Source: Aradus depressus (lineage: Eukaryota; Arthropoda; Insecta; Hemiptera; Aradidae). Taken from it: 64,000 bases of DNA. Where the stretch lies: positions 21,999,079 through 22,063,078 of the forward strand of contig OY759215.1 in NCBI GenBank assembly GCA_963662175.1, written 5' to 3'. Numbering within the stretch: the stretch's first letter is position 1; each line of letters starts with the position of its first letter. This document shows, one piece after another, positions 21,209 through 32,370 of this stretch. The notes under the pieces were generated by a model that ran no database searches, was not told the origin of the DNA, and saw only the letters and a list, made by a program, of their open reading frames with translations. Both the position numbers and the translations under genes were made by a program.

Positions 21209-21237
<29 letters not shown>
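21011..21237 (+). mobile_element. Second tRNA-derived SINE (SINE-2), poly(A)-tailed
   Basis: The head 'gggggccatggtggccgtgc' carries an A-box-like 'tggccgtgcgggctagagcg' and an intact B box GGTTCGAATCC. The unit ends in a 29-base A run at 21209-21237. 'aatattg' lies at both edges (a possible short target duplication). It differs from SINE-1 in body and tail. Only this one copy was seen. Confidence 0.75.
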
Positions 21238-21240
<3 letters not shown>

Positions 21241-21251
21241 TGATGTAGGAA

Positions 21252-21352
21252 TTGATATTAATAATTGAGACCAGAAAAATCAATACGTCAAGCGTACTTC
21301 CTACGTTCTTTTGTACTTAACGGTTTGAAAGCTATAAACAGAGCAGTATCAA
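21252..21352 (+). repeat. Right copy of the flanking direct repeat
   Basis: Matches 20915-21008, including 'ttttgtacttaac' and 'tttgaaagctataaacagag'. The SINE sits between the two copies. Confidence 0.7.
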
Positions 21353-21745
21353 TAGGAATTCATGATAGAAATTACTTTGAAGAAAGAAAAAAAAGAACTT
21401 CAACGAGTAATTATTTAAAAGAGCGTTAAAAGACCCTGAAACGTGCTCAGTGGAGTCACAGCAGGAGGCGACGTTGGAGGGAGCTAGACAGGGCGTGACT
21501 AACGGTATGACAAGAACTAGACGGACCAACCTATGAGAGGGTTACAGTCTAACTCCGTGCCGGTAGGGGGGGACTATCCCTGAGGACAAAATCGCTCTCG
21601 GCGGACCTGATAACGTGATATTTCGTTAAAGACTCACTCAATCTCTTGTTCTCAGTTCGATACTTTTTTTTATCATGTTCTCAGGGACCATATTTAACTA
21701 AAAATCTTTATTTCAAATGTTTGAATCACAACACTTCCATCATTA
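21353..21745. other. Unassigned; GC-rich at 21430-21610
   Basis: The GC-rich part ('gtgccggtaggggggg') is unlike the neighbouring sequence but gives no recognisable protein. Confidence 0.4.
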
Positions 21746-22048
21746 GCATAGAGGGCGACATGGTATGAGCTTGCTTACTGAGCTCAAGCTCGCGGGTTCG
21801 GAACCCGGCCGAGGCCCTTACGTTTTTTATATGGGAAATGAAAAAACCTAAACTAAGTCCTTCGGATGGTCCTGAGTCTGTACAATGTTAGGTACTCGTT
21901 AAAGGCCCCTACCCTAGGTGAATAAAAATGTATGACTCCCACAGTAGTGTCGGGCTCATGTCCACCAGAGCGACAAAAGAATCGAGGTAGTAGGCGATAT
22001 GATCTCGAAGTTAAAGCTCAGGCAGGAGTCCATAATACCTAACAAGAA
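21746..22048 (+). mobile_element. SINE-1 copy with diverged head
   Basis: The head is shortened ('gagggcgacatggtatgagc') with a B box GGTTCGGAACCC. The body is complete to 'aggagtccataatacctaac'. Several point changes suggest an old copy. Confidence 0.85.
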
Positions 22049-22659
22049 ATATTAATGATCGGACTTTTTAAACATACAGGCAGTAAAGTTCCCATCGATG
22101 ATACATCGTAGGCAAAGGGAGGGGGTATCTTTTTTTAAATACATTCTGTTTGTACGAAAGACAGAATTTGGCACCTTTTCAAACCAATTACCATCAAGAC
22201 TACCACTTCCAGCCTTCTAAAAATACTGAAACAGTTTTTTTCTATTTCTTTTTTTCAAAAATGGCTTCCTCTTACATAATCACCCAAAACGAAATATCTA
22301 ATAGGGTGTATATATCGCATCAGCACGCATTTCTTATTACAATCCTCTTTTCGCATGAATATCATTGAGTGTACATATAATTTTAATTATGCGTTTCAGG
22401 TCATATGGAGGATGATTCTTAATTGCATTTCCCCAGACCCAGAGTCAGTCAACAAATTTAGTAAGATTTAGAGACATACAATTAATTAAAAGAATATCTA
22501 GAAAATAATTTATTACAAAAATATGTACCGGGAACAGTAATCCGCATACCTAGGTACACTTAGGTGCAGCCTGCGGGGGTACTGTATAAACAATATTTTC
22601 GCAGATTTATCGGGAATGTAATTATACATCTAAATAAATATTACACCTCCCATATAATC
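22049..22659. other. No gene recognised
   Basis: AT-rich; the 72-codon frame at 22150-22368 lacks support. Confidence 0.45.
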
Positions 22660-22862
22660 CCCGCCCTTACCTTTGACTGAAAATTAATAGGTGTCGTCAT
22701 TAGATGCTTCTGGATACACATATAAAATTTCGTGTCAAAACTTTTATTCTGTTTACAGACATACAGATAGTCAAAAAAATAAATTCATTTTTGGAATCAG
22801 AAAATCGAATTTCTGACCGATTACATAACTTCCCTTGTACTTCGTATGCTGGGGAAGGAAAA
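22660..22862 (+). repeat. RptA copy, 3' end
   Basis: Half a module ('ggtgtcgtcattagatgctt') joined to 'cgattacataacttcccttg' and GCTGGGGAAGGAAAA. Confidence 0.8.
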
Positions 22863-22892
22863 AACACCAAAAGTAACTACATATTTTTTACA

Positions 22893-23195
22893 ACAATTAC
22901 CACGTTTCCATGGCACTTCAAAACTGTTTTGGTTTTCAAAACCCGATGGAAACAGTGATTTCGAAACAGTTTTGGTTCAAGGTTAAGACAGGAATTTTTT
23001 GGTTTTGAGTTGAAAACTGTTTTGAAAAAATACTATGAAAACGGGAGTAAGTTAAAAACAGTTTTGAGGCATGCGCAGCAACCACAGTTTATACCTTTCA
23101 AAACAGTTTTCAAAACTCATCATGAAAACACTTTTGGTTTGAACAAAATTATTTTTCAGAAATGTTTTGAAGTGCCATGGAAACGTGGTAATTGT
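22893..23195. mobile_element. MITE with perfect 32-bp terminal inverted repeats
   Basis: 22893-22924 and 23164-23195 are exact reverse complements; the core is CCACGTTTCCATGGCACTTC. The interior consists of repeated 'caaaacagtttt'-like words in both orientations. TA lies at both ends of the CCACGTTTCC core, compatible with a Tc1/mariner-type target, but the boundary is uncertain. Two frames (22704-22958, 23010-23219) overlap it and have no domains. Confidence 0.85.
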
Positions 23196-24117
23196 CTTGC
23201 ATCAACTGAACTGACTTGACTGAACTCTCTACAGGTACATAAAGTATGTATCAAGTCTAGAAGGTTCGGTCGTATGTTTAATCTCGAAGGTTCCACGAAG
23301 CTCTGTCTACAAGTGATGAATTGATCTAAAATTTCTTAACTCAGACCTTAACGAACTCATTGCTAAACATATTCTCAATAAGTAAATAAAAACAGTCATT
23401 TCGAATAGTAACGTTACAATTAGAATTCATTTCGGGTCAGAGTAGATTATCAGTGAATACATGACATAATCCACTGATAACAATAGATCGAATGAGTTCT
23501 TAACTATTTGTTCAAACAAAAATTATATATAGAGTAGTTCAGCTAGAGAAGATTGAGAACCCTCTAGAGTGAATTCTTTGGATTAAAGTAAGAAAGTTCA
23601 AGTGAACATAACCTCGCAAATGCGTTCTTGAAGAACTACAGCACATTAGCATAAAAAAAAAAAATATATATATATGGTAATTCCCAGACTCAGCCTAAAT
23701 GCCGAAATATATGACAATGTCTGGTTTTAAAAGACCTTGACATTATCTTTCAAACATGTGTCACACGACTACTTTGAGCAAAGTGGAAAGCCTAGGCTCA
23801 CTTCCGAAAATGGAAAATTTTGGATGGGTCACTTACTGAAAACATTGCTCCTCTTTTTTTAAAAAAAAAAATACAACTTAAAGAAATTAATTTATTTAAT
23901 ATTCTTGAAAGCAATAGATAAAATTAAAAAAATTTAAACCAACTAAAAACGTTTGTGTTAGAAGAAAGAAAGAAGATTGGGAAAAAAATATTTTTAACAT
24001 TGTTCATAAATAATAATAAAATAAAATATGGTAAAAAATTCGTGTTTCATGTACTAAAACCCTATTTCATACTTCGCTTTAATTTTCATTTTCTTGGCAG
24101 AGTTTCTCCTCAGATAA
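23196..24117. other. AT-rich, nothing recognised
   Basis: Contains a (TA)n run near 23662-23674. No gene supported. Confidence 0.45.
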
Positions 24118-25275
24118 AGGTATTTTATTTAGTTCTCCAGCTATACGAAGTATAGGGGAAGTTATGTAATCAGTCAAAAATTTCGATGCCGAGTTTTCAA
24201 CTGAATTTCATGTTTACTGAACTTTAGATTCCAAATATGAAAAAAAAAAGTCTGTCTGTCTGTCTATGAGTGTGTCTGTGAACACAATAACTCGAATGAA
24301 TGTATCGACACGAAATTTTATATATGCCACCAACACATAAGGACAACTCCAATCGATTTTCCGTCAAATCGACCAAAGGGGAGGGATTAAGGGTGAGGCT
24401 TAAGTCAACAACTGCCGCTCTAATGATATTTTCGACACTAAATGTAGTAAGAGGATTTAACCCTCTAGTACACTCGCAGCGGCACTCCGTGCCGCAAATT
24501 TACTAAATTTGTATTTTCGCGGTTCCTATGTTTAATAACTAGCTAATCCCCAGTTCTATTCTTCAATGATATGTCTATGAATGAACACAACAAGTAGAGC
24601 ATTGATCTGATATTTTATCAGTCGGTAACAATAGGTCAAAGTGGAAGGGACAATAATTGCGGCGCTGTATACCGTGCCTGTGTTAAAATGTAAGTTTTTT
24701 AAATATTTTATTTCGTATTTGTTTTCTTTATATGGTATTAAAGTATATTTTTATGCAATAGTTAATTTTTCTTCATGAACTACTAATTTATAATTAAATA
24801 ATAATTAGCTGTTAATTAATTAATTTTAATTAATACAAAAAATAATTATTAATATTTTAGTTTTTTCCTTGTACCTACGACTAATTTATAATAAAAATAA
24901 ACTATTTATAATTAATTATATTGTTCTTCATTTGTACTATAATAAGATGTTTTTCTTTACTTCAATATAAGTAATTCTTAAACATTATTTAAAAGGTTCA
25001 ATTTTTGTTACGTTTTATTAAACAATTTTGTATTTTTTTTTTCAATAAAGTTTTTAAGAACATTGTTATGCATTCAGTGCGCCTAATAATAACTTTTTTG
25101 AGTTGTATGGGGGTGCAAAACTGCTGAAAAACTTAATAGTTAAGCATGCGGTACTGAGTGCCGCGCGAGTGTACTAGAGGGTTAAGAGCCCCTATGTAAG
25201 TCAACCGCTGAATATTAGCGCTAATGGACGACTGGTTTTGGAAGTACTTCGCCAGTGATTCAACGACGACTTTTT
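24118..25275 (-). repeat. RptA copy, minus orientation, split by a TTAA element
   Basis: 24118-24460 runs from CCAGCTATACGAAGTATAGG through 'gtgaacacaataactcgaat' and one module. 25186-25275 carries the rest ('gcccctatgtaagtcaaccg', 'gtacttcgccagtgattcaa'). Removing 24461-25185 joins 'gtaagaggatttaa' to 'gagcccctatgtaagtcaac', restoring a normal RptA order. Confidence 0.85.
24461..25181. mobile_element. piggyBac-like non-autonomous element, 721 bp
   Basis: Both ends read CCCTCTAGTACACTCGC inward and continue as GCGGCACTC with one base of offset. TTAA flanks it at 24457-24460 and 25182-25185. TTAA targets with CCY-starting ends are characteristic of piggyBac. The AT-rich interior has no transposase, so movement would have needed an enzyme in trans. 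It inserted inside an RptA copy. Confidence 0.9.
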
Positions 25276-25447
25276 GTATATTTCTTAATAAAAAATGCAC
25301 TAAAAAATATCGTTGTGAAAAAATACACTTTTGGATGTATTATAAAGAATATTTATCACATTTTAAATTATTAATTAAAAATTGTATTTATTAGTATTAT
25401 TATTTGTGTACCAATTTATTTATAACTATTACGGTTATTGTTCATAG

Positions 25448-25806
25448 AAGGTGGTGGGAGTGCAGATAATGTCTCTGGGATGTGACTTTGGCCAGATGGA
25501 GTCAGGTGTACTAGTGCTATCCCCACCAGGACCAGGTCCTAGCCCCAGGAGACAACGGTTCTCTTGGAGCCATGTTGTCAGATCTCTTCAGAGCCTCTCC
25601 TCTCACCTTGCTGCCTCAGCCTACAGCCTCTATGTAGGCGGCCCAGTCTCGGCCCAGTACACCCACCACTTCTTCAACTCATCATACCAGTACCACCAAT
25701 CCAAATGGCAGACATTCATCCTTGTCAAATCAATCCTACAAACATGAGAAGGAGAGGACGACAACATTGGAAGCTTCGGGAATTCCCCAATATTTTGACT
25801 AATTGA
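25448..25806 (+). other. Possible host exon, unrecognised
   Basis: GC-richer than its surroundings. One frame is open from 25448 to 25747 and begins straight after a TAG that could be a splice-acceptor AG ('attgttcatag'). It contains VSAQYTHHFFNSSYQYHQSK. A second frame (25564-25806) is open too, so the reading frame is undecided. No domain, transmembrane segment or family is recognisable. It could equally be a fragment of an unknown element. Confidence 0.25.
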
Positions 25807-25934
25807 TTATAATTTTCATATATTATATTAGGCAATTTGTTTCACCAAAAATAAAAAATGACATTAATGGTCATTCCATTACCTGCATATTGAGAAGCCA
25901 AATGCATTTGCAGTTGAGTTTCGATAATAAGTCA

Positions 25935-26185
25935 TTGGGGAACTAATCAACTAATTTTTCGCTCTTCCTTTAACATCAATCGAATGTTTTAGCTAAAAAT
26001 CGATATTTGACTTACACAGAGACTTCAAAATCCCTATTCTAAATTTCATATCGATACATTAATTCCATCGAGAGGTATAAGCATTTGTGACATGAGCCCC
26101 TCATCAGTTCCCCTCTTTGCTTCGGCAGACTTCGCGTAAAATTGGTTTGCGTCGTCTTTATCAATTTACACATAAAACAGTAGAT
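25935..26185 (+). repeat. RptA copy, 5' part, diverged
   Basis: 'gaactaatcaactaattttt', 'gatatttgacttacacagag' and one module. No terminal hairpin. Confidence 0.7.
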
Positions 26186-26545
26186 TTTTCAGCGATTTCA
26201 CTCATTCTCGTGATCTAATACAACAGGTGAAATAAAAAGTTATACATAGTAGTAAATCAACAATTTAATATTATTCAGGAAGTGCCACCAAATTCACCCA
26301 GACGTCAATTGAGGTGCATTTATATGCACTGCAGCGTTTCAACGAAATAAAACCAGTTCAAGGCTGCATTTGCCTAGAAATTGTGCAGGATCCAATGAAT
26401 AATTTATTAATATTATTTATTTTATAATACAAAAGTAGTCAACAGCTTTCTGACAATGTAAGCTTTTCAAATGAGTTAATTAATTTTATTTAGAAAACAA
26501 ATGTATATATCTATATACATATACAAAATTTAGAATGAGGTATGT
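26186..26545. other. No gene recognised
   Basis: AT-rich with no landmark. Confidence 0.45.
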
Positions 26546-26720
26546 GATGTCAGGTACTCGTTGAAGACCCTTGCCATAGGTGAATAAACCTAGGTAGGTA
26601 AAATTTAGGACTCCCCATAGTCCCATGAGGTCAGGCTCATGTCCACCAGAGTGACGAAAGAGCTCTGGTAATAGGCGATGTGACCTTGTAGTTAAAGCCC
26701 GGGCATGAGTCATAATAATT
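26546..26720 (+). mobile_element. SINE-1 copy, 3' half
   Basis: 'gatgtcaggtactcgttgaa' to 'taaagcccgggcatgagtca'. The overlapping 75-codon minus frame is an artefact of the SINE. Confidence 0.8.
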
Positions 26721-27169
26721 AACTATGTAAGACAACTCAACTATAGATCTCAAGTCCAAACCATTGGTTTTGGTACATCGAATTTTTCACTGATTACATA
26801 CTTTGTACAGTTGCAGTAAACCGTAAAAATTCAATTTGTTTTTCCATGATTATACAAATTGCTCACAGAAAAGTAAGAGTTAACGCCGGTTGAGAAAATT
26901 TAGGTCAAACTATTTATCTACCATACAAATTATTTTTCAAAAAAATATGTAAAATAATCACTCTTTTTTTTCTTCTCTTTGTTATCTGTACCTTTTTAAA
27001 GAGTCGTGACAAACATGAAGAAGATAAATATTTATTCCCAAGGTTATTTGATTGAACTAACGTAACAATAACAGCATCCTCTTCAACAAGGGGCCCACAA
27101 TGACAATGTTAACAATAGAACTTTCCAAGGGGCAATTTTGTTCTGACGTAGAACTGCGCTGGGTGTTAA
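26721..27169. other. No gene recognised
   Basis: A degraded RptA end may lie at 26762-26820 ('cactgattacatactttgta'). The rest is featureless. Confidence 0.4.
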
Positions 27170-28000
27170 AATCAATAACTATCTTATTTATGGGCTATGA
27201 TCTACATACATATAAATATGTTTATGTTTGTTATGATTATGTTGTTTGTGATTGTTGAAAATCAACAGGTGATTTACTCAGAGAGCTGTGAATCAATATA
27301 TAATAGTATGTCGATACATATATATTCTGTTGAGAGATATATAACAAATACACATTCAGATACACAATATATTATTTTCCTCCCATTTTTGGTTTAACGA
27401 AGCATGTGTCGGAAAACGTGTCCCCATCATATTTTATAACGAAATAATTGAAAATAAATGAATATTTTGTTAAAATTCAATGTTCTTCAAGTCAGTCTTA
27501 TTGCCAGAAATTGGAAATTTCTACTTTGGAGTGTCAGGACAGAATTTGTAATATGTCGACTCATCATTTTCTTAATAAACATATACAAAATATTGATTTT
27601 TTAAGATTTTGTGACTTTTCTAGACCATTTGATGGGACCCATACTGAGGATCACTGAGTGTCTCCTGAATTTATTTCGATTTAAGTCGACTTATAATAAT
27701 ATAATAATTAAAAAACACGAATAATAATATAATAATTAAAAAATATTTATAATAATTTGAATATCTTTTAAATAAAGTAAAACATTTCTTGCGATTTATT
27801 TCTTGAAAACCTTTTTTTTTTTTTTTCCACAGCAGCAAATTTGCAGTTTGTTTAGGACTACGTCAAATGTCCCACATACTGAATATAATGACGTAGAACA
27901 TATATGACAGTGCCATGAAATATTGACAATTGACGTAGATGTATGTTGTAGGTTGCAGGACAATTTCTACTGTGCCCCTTGGTTTTTTTTTACCGCTACA
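27170..28000 (+). repeat. Dispersed low-copy repeat (RptE), copy 1
   Basis: Corresponds to 55040-55955 in the same orientation and order: 'gagagctgtgaatcaatata', 'gagagatatataacaaatac', 'ggacagaatttgtaat', 'cttttctagaccat', 'gtgccatgaaata', 'gatgta(t)gttgtaggttgc'. Its first part resembles an RptA module. Short frames at 27197 and 27448 lie inside it. Confidence 0.75.
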
Positions 28001-28312
28001 CTACAATAGAATCTATTTGAAAAATACTCACTGCTTCATGACAAAACATAAATTTTAATTACGATGTATAATTAATTGTACAAATCAAAAATGATTACAA
28101 GGCGAAAACTCATTGTTGCTTCCTCATCTCCGATAAATGTAGCTTAGTAAACAATGTTAATTCCTTCTCCACGACCGTTTTCTTTGAGTTAACAAAAATA
28201 TATTTGCATTTTGTTTATAATTTTTTTAAATTATAATTTGTCTAAAACAACAGGAAAAATATGTGTAATGTTGCGGTGAACTAAACAAAAAAACATGTCG
28301 ATGAAACTGCGC
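28001..28312. other. No gene recognised
   Basis: AT-rich, featureless. Confidence 0.4.
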
Positions 28313-28797
28313 GATTTAATTAAGTTTTAGCTCGCCCTTTTAAACGAATTTAACGATTCAGTTTAAAATCAGAATGTGTGTCCGTGTAGGGCTTTGAATG
28401 TACATATGAAATTTCGGTTCCTACATTTTCACAATAAATTCATTACATCGGCAGTTATTAAGTTTTTTGAATGAAGCCCCTTCCCTTCGACTGGTATCAC
28501 TGAAATTTGACAGATAATGTCCCTCATTGGGTTTTGACTTTAAATATGAAATTTAATGTCGATACATTCATTACATCGGCAGTTATTAAAGTGTTTGTGT
28601 TAAAACCTCCTCTTTCCCTTTGGCAGAGTTGAGTTGCCGGAATTCAATACGTGTCGTCCTTTGAGGGTTCTGTACATACATACGAAAGTTCATGTCGATA
28701 CATCGAGTTATTGGGTTCACAAACATACACAAACGCACATAGAATTTGTGACCGATAACATAACTGCCTTTATACCTCCTACAGTTGGGAAGTAAAC
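28313..28797 (+). repeat. RptA copy, diverged, with 3' end
   Basis: 'taattaagttttagctcgcc', three modules, then 'gataacataactgcctttat' and AGTTGGGAAGTAAA. Confidence 0.75.
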
Positions 28798-29221
28798 TTA
28801 GCTTAGTAAATGGTTAAAATTCAAGAAATAACCAAAACATACATCCAAAGTACATGAAGTTATATTTTGCAGAATGTTCGTTACTTCAATGCATCATAAA
28901 AAGGTAGATAGATATATTTCGCAATTCTATGGATCCCAGTGGCTAAAAAAAATATATGCTTTAGGAATAGATAATTAAAATACACAATTTCTTTGTCAAA
29001 CTTCATTATATATTCTCAAATACTCAACTAGTTTCGCCGTGTTAAGGCATTATCAAGAGTCACATATAAACTGACAGAAATGGTTGACAGGGTAGAAGGT
29101 ACAGTTATGGAGGTTTTTTTTTAGGTAGTGACGGGGAATCCCTTGTTTTTGTTACTCTATACATTCTAATAAACAGATATTTACAAGATAATAATAAATA
29201 TAAAATAAAAAAGAAAATATA
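28798..29221. other. Unassigned; Penelope-type motif on minus strand at 29025-29065
   Basis: On the minus strand 'CTTGATAATGCC' and 'GGCGAAAC' are spaced like the CTGANGA-stem-GAAA core seen at 16135. The match is degenerate. Confidence 0.3.
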
Positions 29222-29520
29222 TATATATATAAAATCTAATAAAGTAAAGCTAACAGTAGAGTGTTGGTATTTATATAGGTATGACTCTAGAATTATATAA
29301 ATGTAAAATAGAATTTAAAGGCAATTAAAACATCAAATGAAAATTATGAAAATTAGAGAATACATAATTTTCATTTGATGTTTTAATTGCCTTTAAATTC
29401 TATTTATTTGGTTTTATTCACTTTAAATTCTTCTATTTTACATTTATATAATTCTAGAGTTCTACCTATATAAATACCAACACTCTACTGTCAACTTCAC
29501 TTTATTAGATTTTATATACC
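29222..29520. repeat. 300-bp palindrome (long hairpin)
   Basis: The left arm 29228-29343 and right arm 29365-29520 are near-exact reverse complements ('aacatcaaatgaaaattatg', 'gtagagtgttggtatttata'). The right arm has one extra piece of about 30 bp ('ttatttggttttattcactt'), itself a partial duplication. The loop is about 20 bases. A transcript across it would fold into long double-stranded RNA. Confidence 0.92.
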
Positions 29521-29949
29521 TATATATTTTGATGATCACAACATTAAAAGTACCACATAAAAGAAATATATCAAACACTTTCTTATTCCATGAACGTAGA
29601 AATGCTCAAAAACAGCTGACATCACAGATAAAGAAGTGTGTAGTTGTGTGTGTACGCTGCGCGCACAACCGTTCGACACACTTACACATACGCATTAATG
29701 AGACTTATGCTCTGACTGTCTGACATAGCCCCTACCGAGAGCTAAGATGTACACACATCAAAATCAAAAAAAAAAACGTTAAACATATACACAGTATAAC
29801 AGGATGTGTAGGTGTTAACAAGAATTATACACGGAAGTATAATTACGTAATAAGATAGATAGTATAAGGGGAATGGTGCAAATTTCAAATTAAAAAACCA
29901 ATTTAAAAACACAAAAAGAAGCAAACAACAGTCAAGGCCAAGCAAGCAG
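29521..29949. other. No gene recognised
   Basis: The frame at 29529-29723 has no domain. An A run lies at 29767-29776. Confidence 0.4.
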
Positions 29950-30210
29950 GGGAGGTGGAGTAGCGAAGAGACGGGGAGATATTCAGAGTACAGTCAGCTC
30001 AGGACAAACATGGCTTGGACGATGAGGCTGATGGGAGGTCGGAAAATTAACGCTAATCGGCCTCCAGTAGGTTACATAAATAGGTGGATTAGCGAAGAGA
30101 CGGGGAGATATTCAGAGTACAGTCAGCTGGGGACAAACATGGCTTAGTCGATGAGGCTGATGGGAGATCGGAAAAATAACGCTAATCGGCCTCTAGTAGG
30201 TTACAGAAAT
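29950..30210. repeat. 129-bp tandem duplication, two units
   Basis: AGCGAAGAGACGGGGAGATA begins at 29962 and 30091. The units continue through 'gctgatgggag(g/a)tcggaaaa' and 'cggcctc(c/t)agtaggttaca' and differ at only a handful of bases. Confidence 0.9.
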
Positions 30211-30601
30211 AACTAGTTAGCATTCAGTCCATAACTACACAAAAATAGTACACTCAAAAAGCCTCAACTAAAAAGGGTTTCAAAAACTAATTTGACGTTA
30301 TCTAATTTTATTTTCATTTTTTGTCGCATCAACTACTTTTGGTTAATAGTCACGGGCTATCTACAGGTTGCCATTCTAATCCAAACGTCCATCAGTCTTA
30401 TGTTATATGCATTCATGAGAGCTCAACTGCACTCTTCTCGAACCCAATTAGTGCGAAAATTCCAAAAATAAATTTTGTATCACACCTTCATGAGAAAATT
30501 TTTCAGTAGCTGTTCACTAGGCTCCTTTTATGATTGCCTCCAAGAAACAAATACATTTGGAGTTTCATGTGGCTACAATTTTTTGTATGAGTAAAGTTAA
30601 A
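30211..30601. other. No gene recognised
   Basis: The 62-codon frame at 30321-30509 has no recognisable domain. Confidence 0.4.
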
Positions 30602-30603
30602 TA

Positions 30604-31184
30604 CAGACCGGCCAACAAAATGTTGGCAACATGTTTGATATTGGTGCCGTCAACATTTATCCCGTCAACTAACTAGTTGATGGATACTCGTCAACATCGG
30701 GCGGCATGGGAAAACATCGCTGTCTATACGATGTTGCCAACAAGTGGCGTTGCTAGTGAGAGTTTCGTCACACTCCTATTACATCTAATTATTTGTGCAT
30801 ATTTTTATTATTTAAAAAAAATTTAGAATGTTCATTACCTTATTGTCTATTTCAGCAAACGTGATATCTACCAAAGAGCTAGTGATAGAGCTAATCGAAA
30901 TGCTAAAAGCTGCTCTCGCATTGTAGGACATTAAACGCAAGGAATACCGAGATAGAAACCACAAATATATGATGAAATGTCGAAAATGGCTTTGCGCTTT
31001 AAAACAAATGTGAATGAAATATCCAGGAAAATTAAATCCCTTAAAACTCAATTTAGCCGGGAACGGAAGTAATTGGGAAGATGAAAGGAGCACTAGCAGC
31101 AACAGCAGCAGGCGTTAGTTCCATTATTACTTCAAAACTGAGTTTCGGTTTAGACGAGCAACACTGTTTTTGTTGGCCAGTCTG
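30604..31184. mobile_element. TIR element carrying a MADF gene remnant, 581 bp
   Basis: Ends CAGAC(C/T)GGCCAACAAAA are inverted at 30604-30620 and 31168-31184, with TA on each side (30602-30603, 31185-31186). Further 'atgttggca'/'gttgccaac' words are mirrored inside. TA flanks suggest a Tc1/mariner-type or related target. The MADF cargo instead recalls PIF/Harbinger elements, whose second gene often encodes a Myb- or MADF-like protein, so the superfamily is undecided. Confidence 0.75.
30856..31072 (+). pseudogene. MADF (Adf1-like) DNA-binding domain, broken
   Basis: One plus frame reads KELVIELIEMLKAALAL, a TAG stop where the family has Trp, then DIKRKEYRDRNHKYMMKC. This matches the 'LW(D)....Y.DR..K' first half of MADF. 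A different frame then supplies ALRFKTNVNEISRKIKSLKT followed by QFSRERK, matching the 'V.EV..KI..LRTQFSREL.K' second half. MADF is a Myb-related helix-turn-helix DNA-binding domain. One stop plus at least one frameshift make it a pseudogene. The 96-codon minus frame at 30812-31102 is only its antisense shadow. Confidence 0.75.
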
Positions 31185-31689
31185 TACACAGACAGATACA
31201 GGACCGAAACCACAAAGGTTTTATTTGCCTTTCCCTTCGATCTAATAAGCAAGAGTTCAACTAAAGAATCCTAATAACTGCCGATGTAATGAATAAATCG
31301 ATACGAAATTTAGATTGAGGACTTAAGTTTTGCAAATTCTGCAATCAAATAGATAACAACAAATTGAAATTCTATACTGATAAAAAAAAAAAAAGCTATG
31401 AAAAATAATCGAATCAGAAAAGAAGAAAATAGAAAGAGAGGAGCCTTTTTTGAGGAAAACATGGAAATGCTGTTGTTTTCATTAATTGACAATACATCAT
31501 GGACATCATCACAAGTTCATTGAAATGCATAAAGAGAACATACATTATACAACCTACAGTCTGCCTATATGCAAATATGCATCGTTGGTTGGTTCATTGA
31601 CAAAAGAAAGGTCCAAAATTACAATAGAACATAAATTTCAGGTGACTCAAAATACAATTGAATGAAGAACTCCTCATTTAAATGTTAAA
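31185..31689. other. Unassigned; small RptA piece at 31255-31325
   Basis: 'cctaataactgccgatgtaa' marks a short minus-orientation RptA fragment. The rest is featureless. Confidence 0.45.
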
Positions 31690-32335
31690 TTATTTACTAA
31701 TGAATGATACCTAGAGGACAAGAAAGAGGTGTGAAGAAAACAATACAGTTCTAGGTGTGTTCAAAATAGAAGCATCTGATTTGCATTCCTGCTTTAAATT
31801 ATTTACTAATGAATGATACCTAGAGGACAAGAAAGAGGTGTGAAGAAAGCAAAACAGTTCTAGGTGTGTTCAAAATAGAAGCATCTGATTTGCATTCCTG
31901 CTTTAAATTATTTACTAATGAATGATACCTAGAGGACAAGAAAGAGGTGTGAAGAAAACAATACAGTTCTAGGTGTGTTCAAAATAGAAGCATCTGATTT
32001 GCATTCCTGCTTTAAATTATTTACTAATGAATGATACCTAGAGGACAAGAAAGAGGTGTGAAGAAAGCAAAACAGTTCTAGGTGTGTTCAAAATAGAAGC
32101 ATCTGATTTGCATTCCTGCTTTAAATTATTTACTAATGAATGATACCTAGAGGACAAGAAAGAGGTGTGAAGAAAACAGTTCTAGGTGTGTTCAAAATAG
32201 AAGCATCTGATTTGCATTCCTGCTTTAAATTATTTACTAATGAATGATACCTAGAGGACAAGAAAGAGGTGTGAAGAAAACAGTTCTAGGTGTGTTCAAA
32301 ATAGAAGCATCTGATTTGCATTCCTGCTTTAAACC
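31690..32335. repeat. 109-bp satellite, six units, alternating variants
   Basis: TACCTAGAGGACAAGAAAGA starts at 31708, 31817, 31926, 32035, 32144 and 32248: spacing 109 four times, then 104. Units 1 and 3 carry 'gaaaacaatacagttc', units 2 and 4 'gaaagcaaaacagttc', and units 5 and 6 the shortened 'gaaaacagttc'. The pattern indicates amplification by a dimer plus a later monomer duplication. Confidence 0.95.
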
Positions 32336-32370
32336 ACAACTTCTGAGTAGAACAGACCGAAAACAGAATT

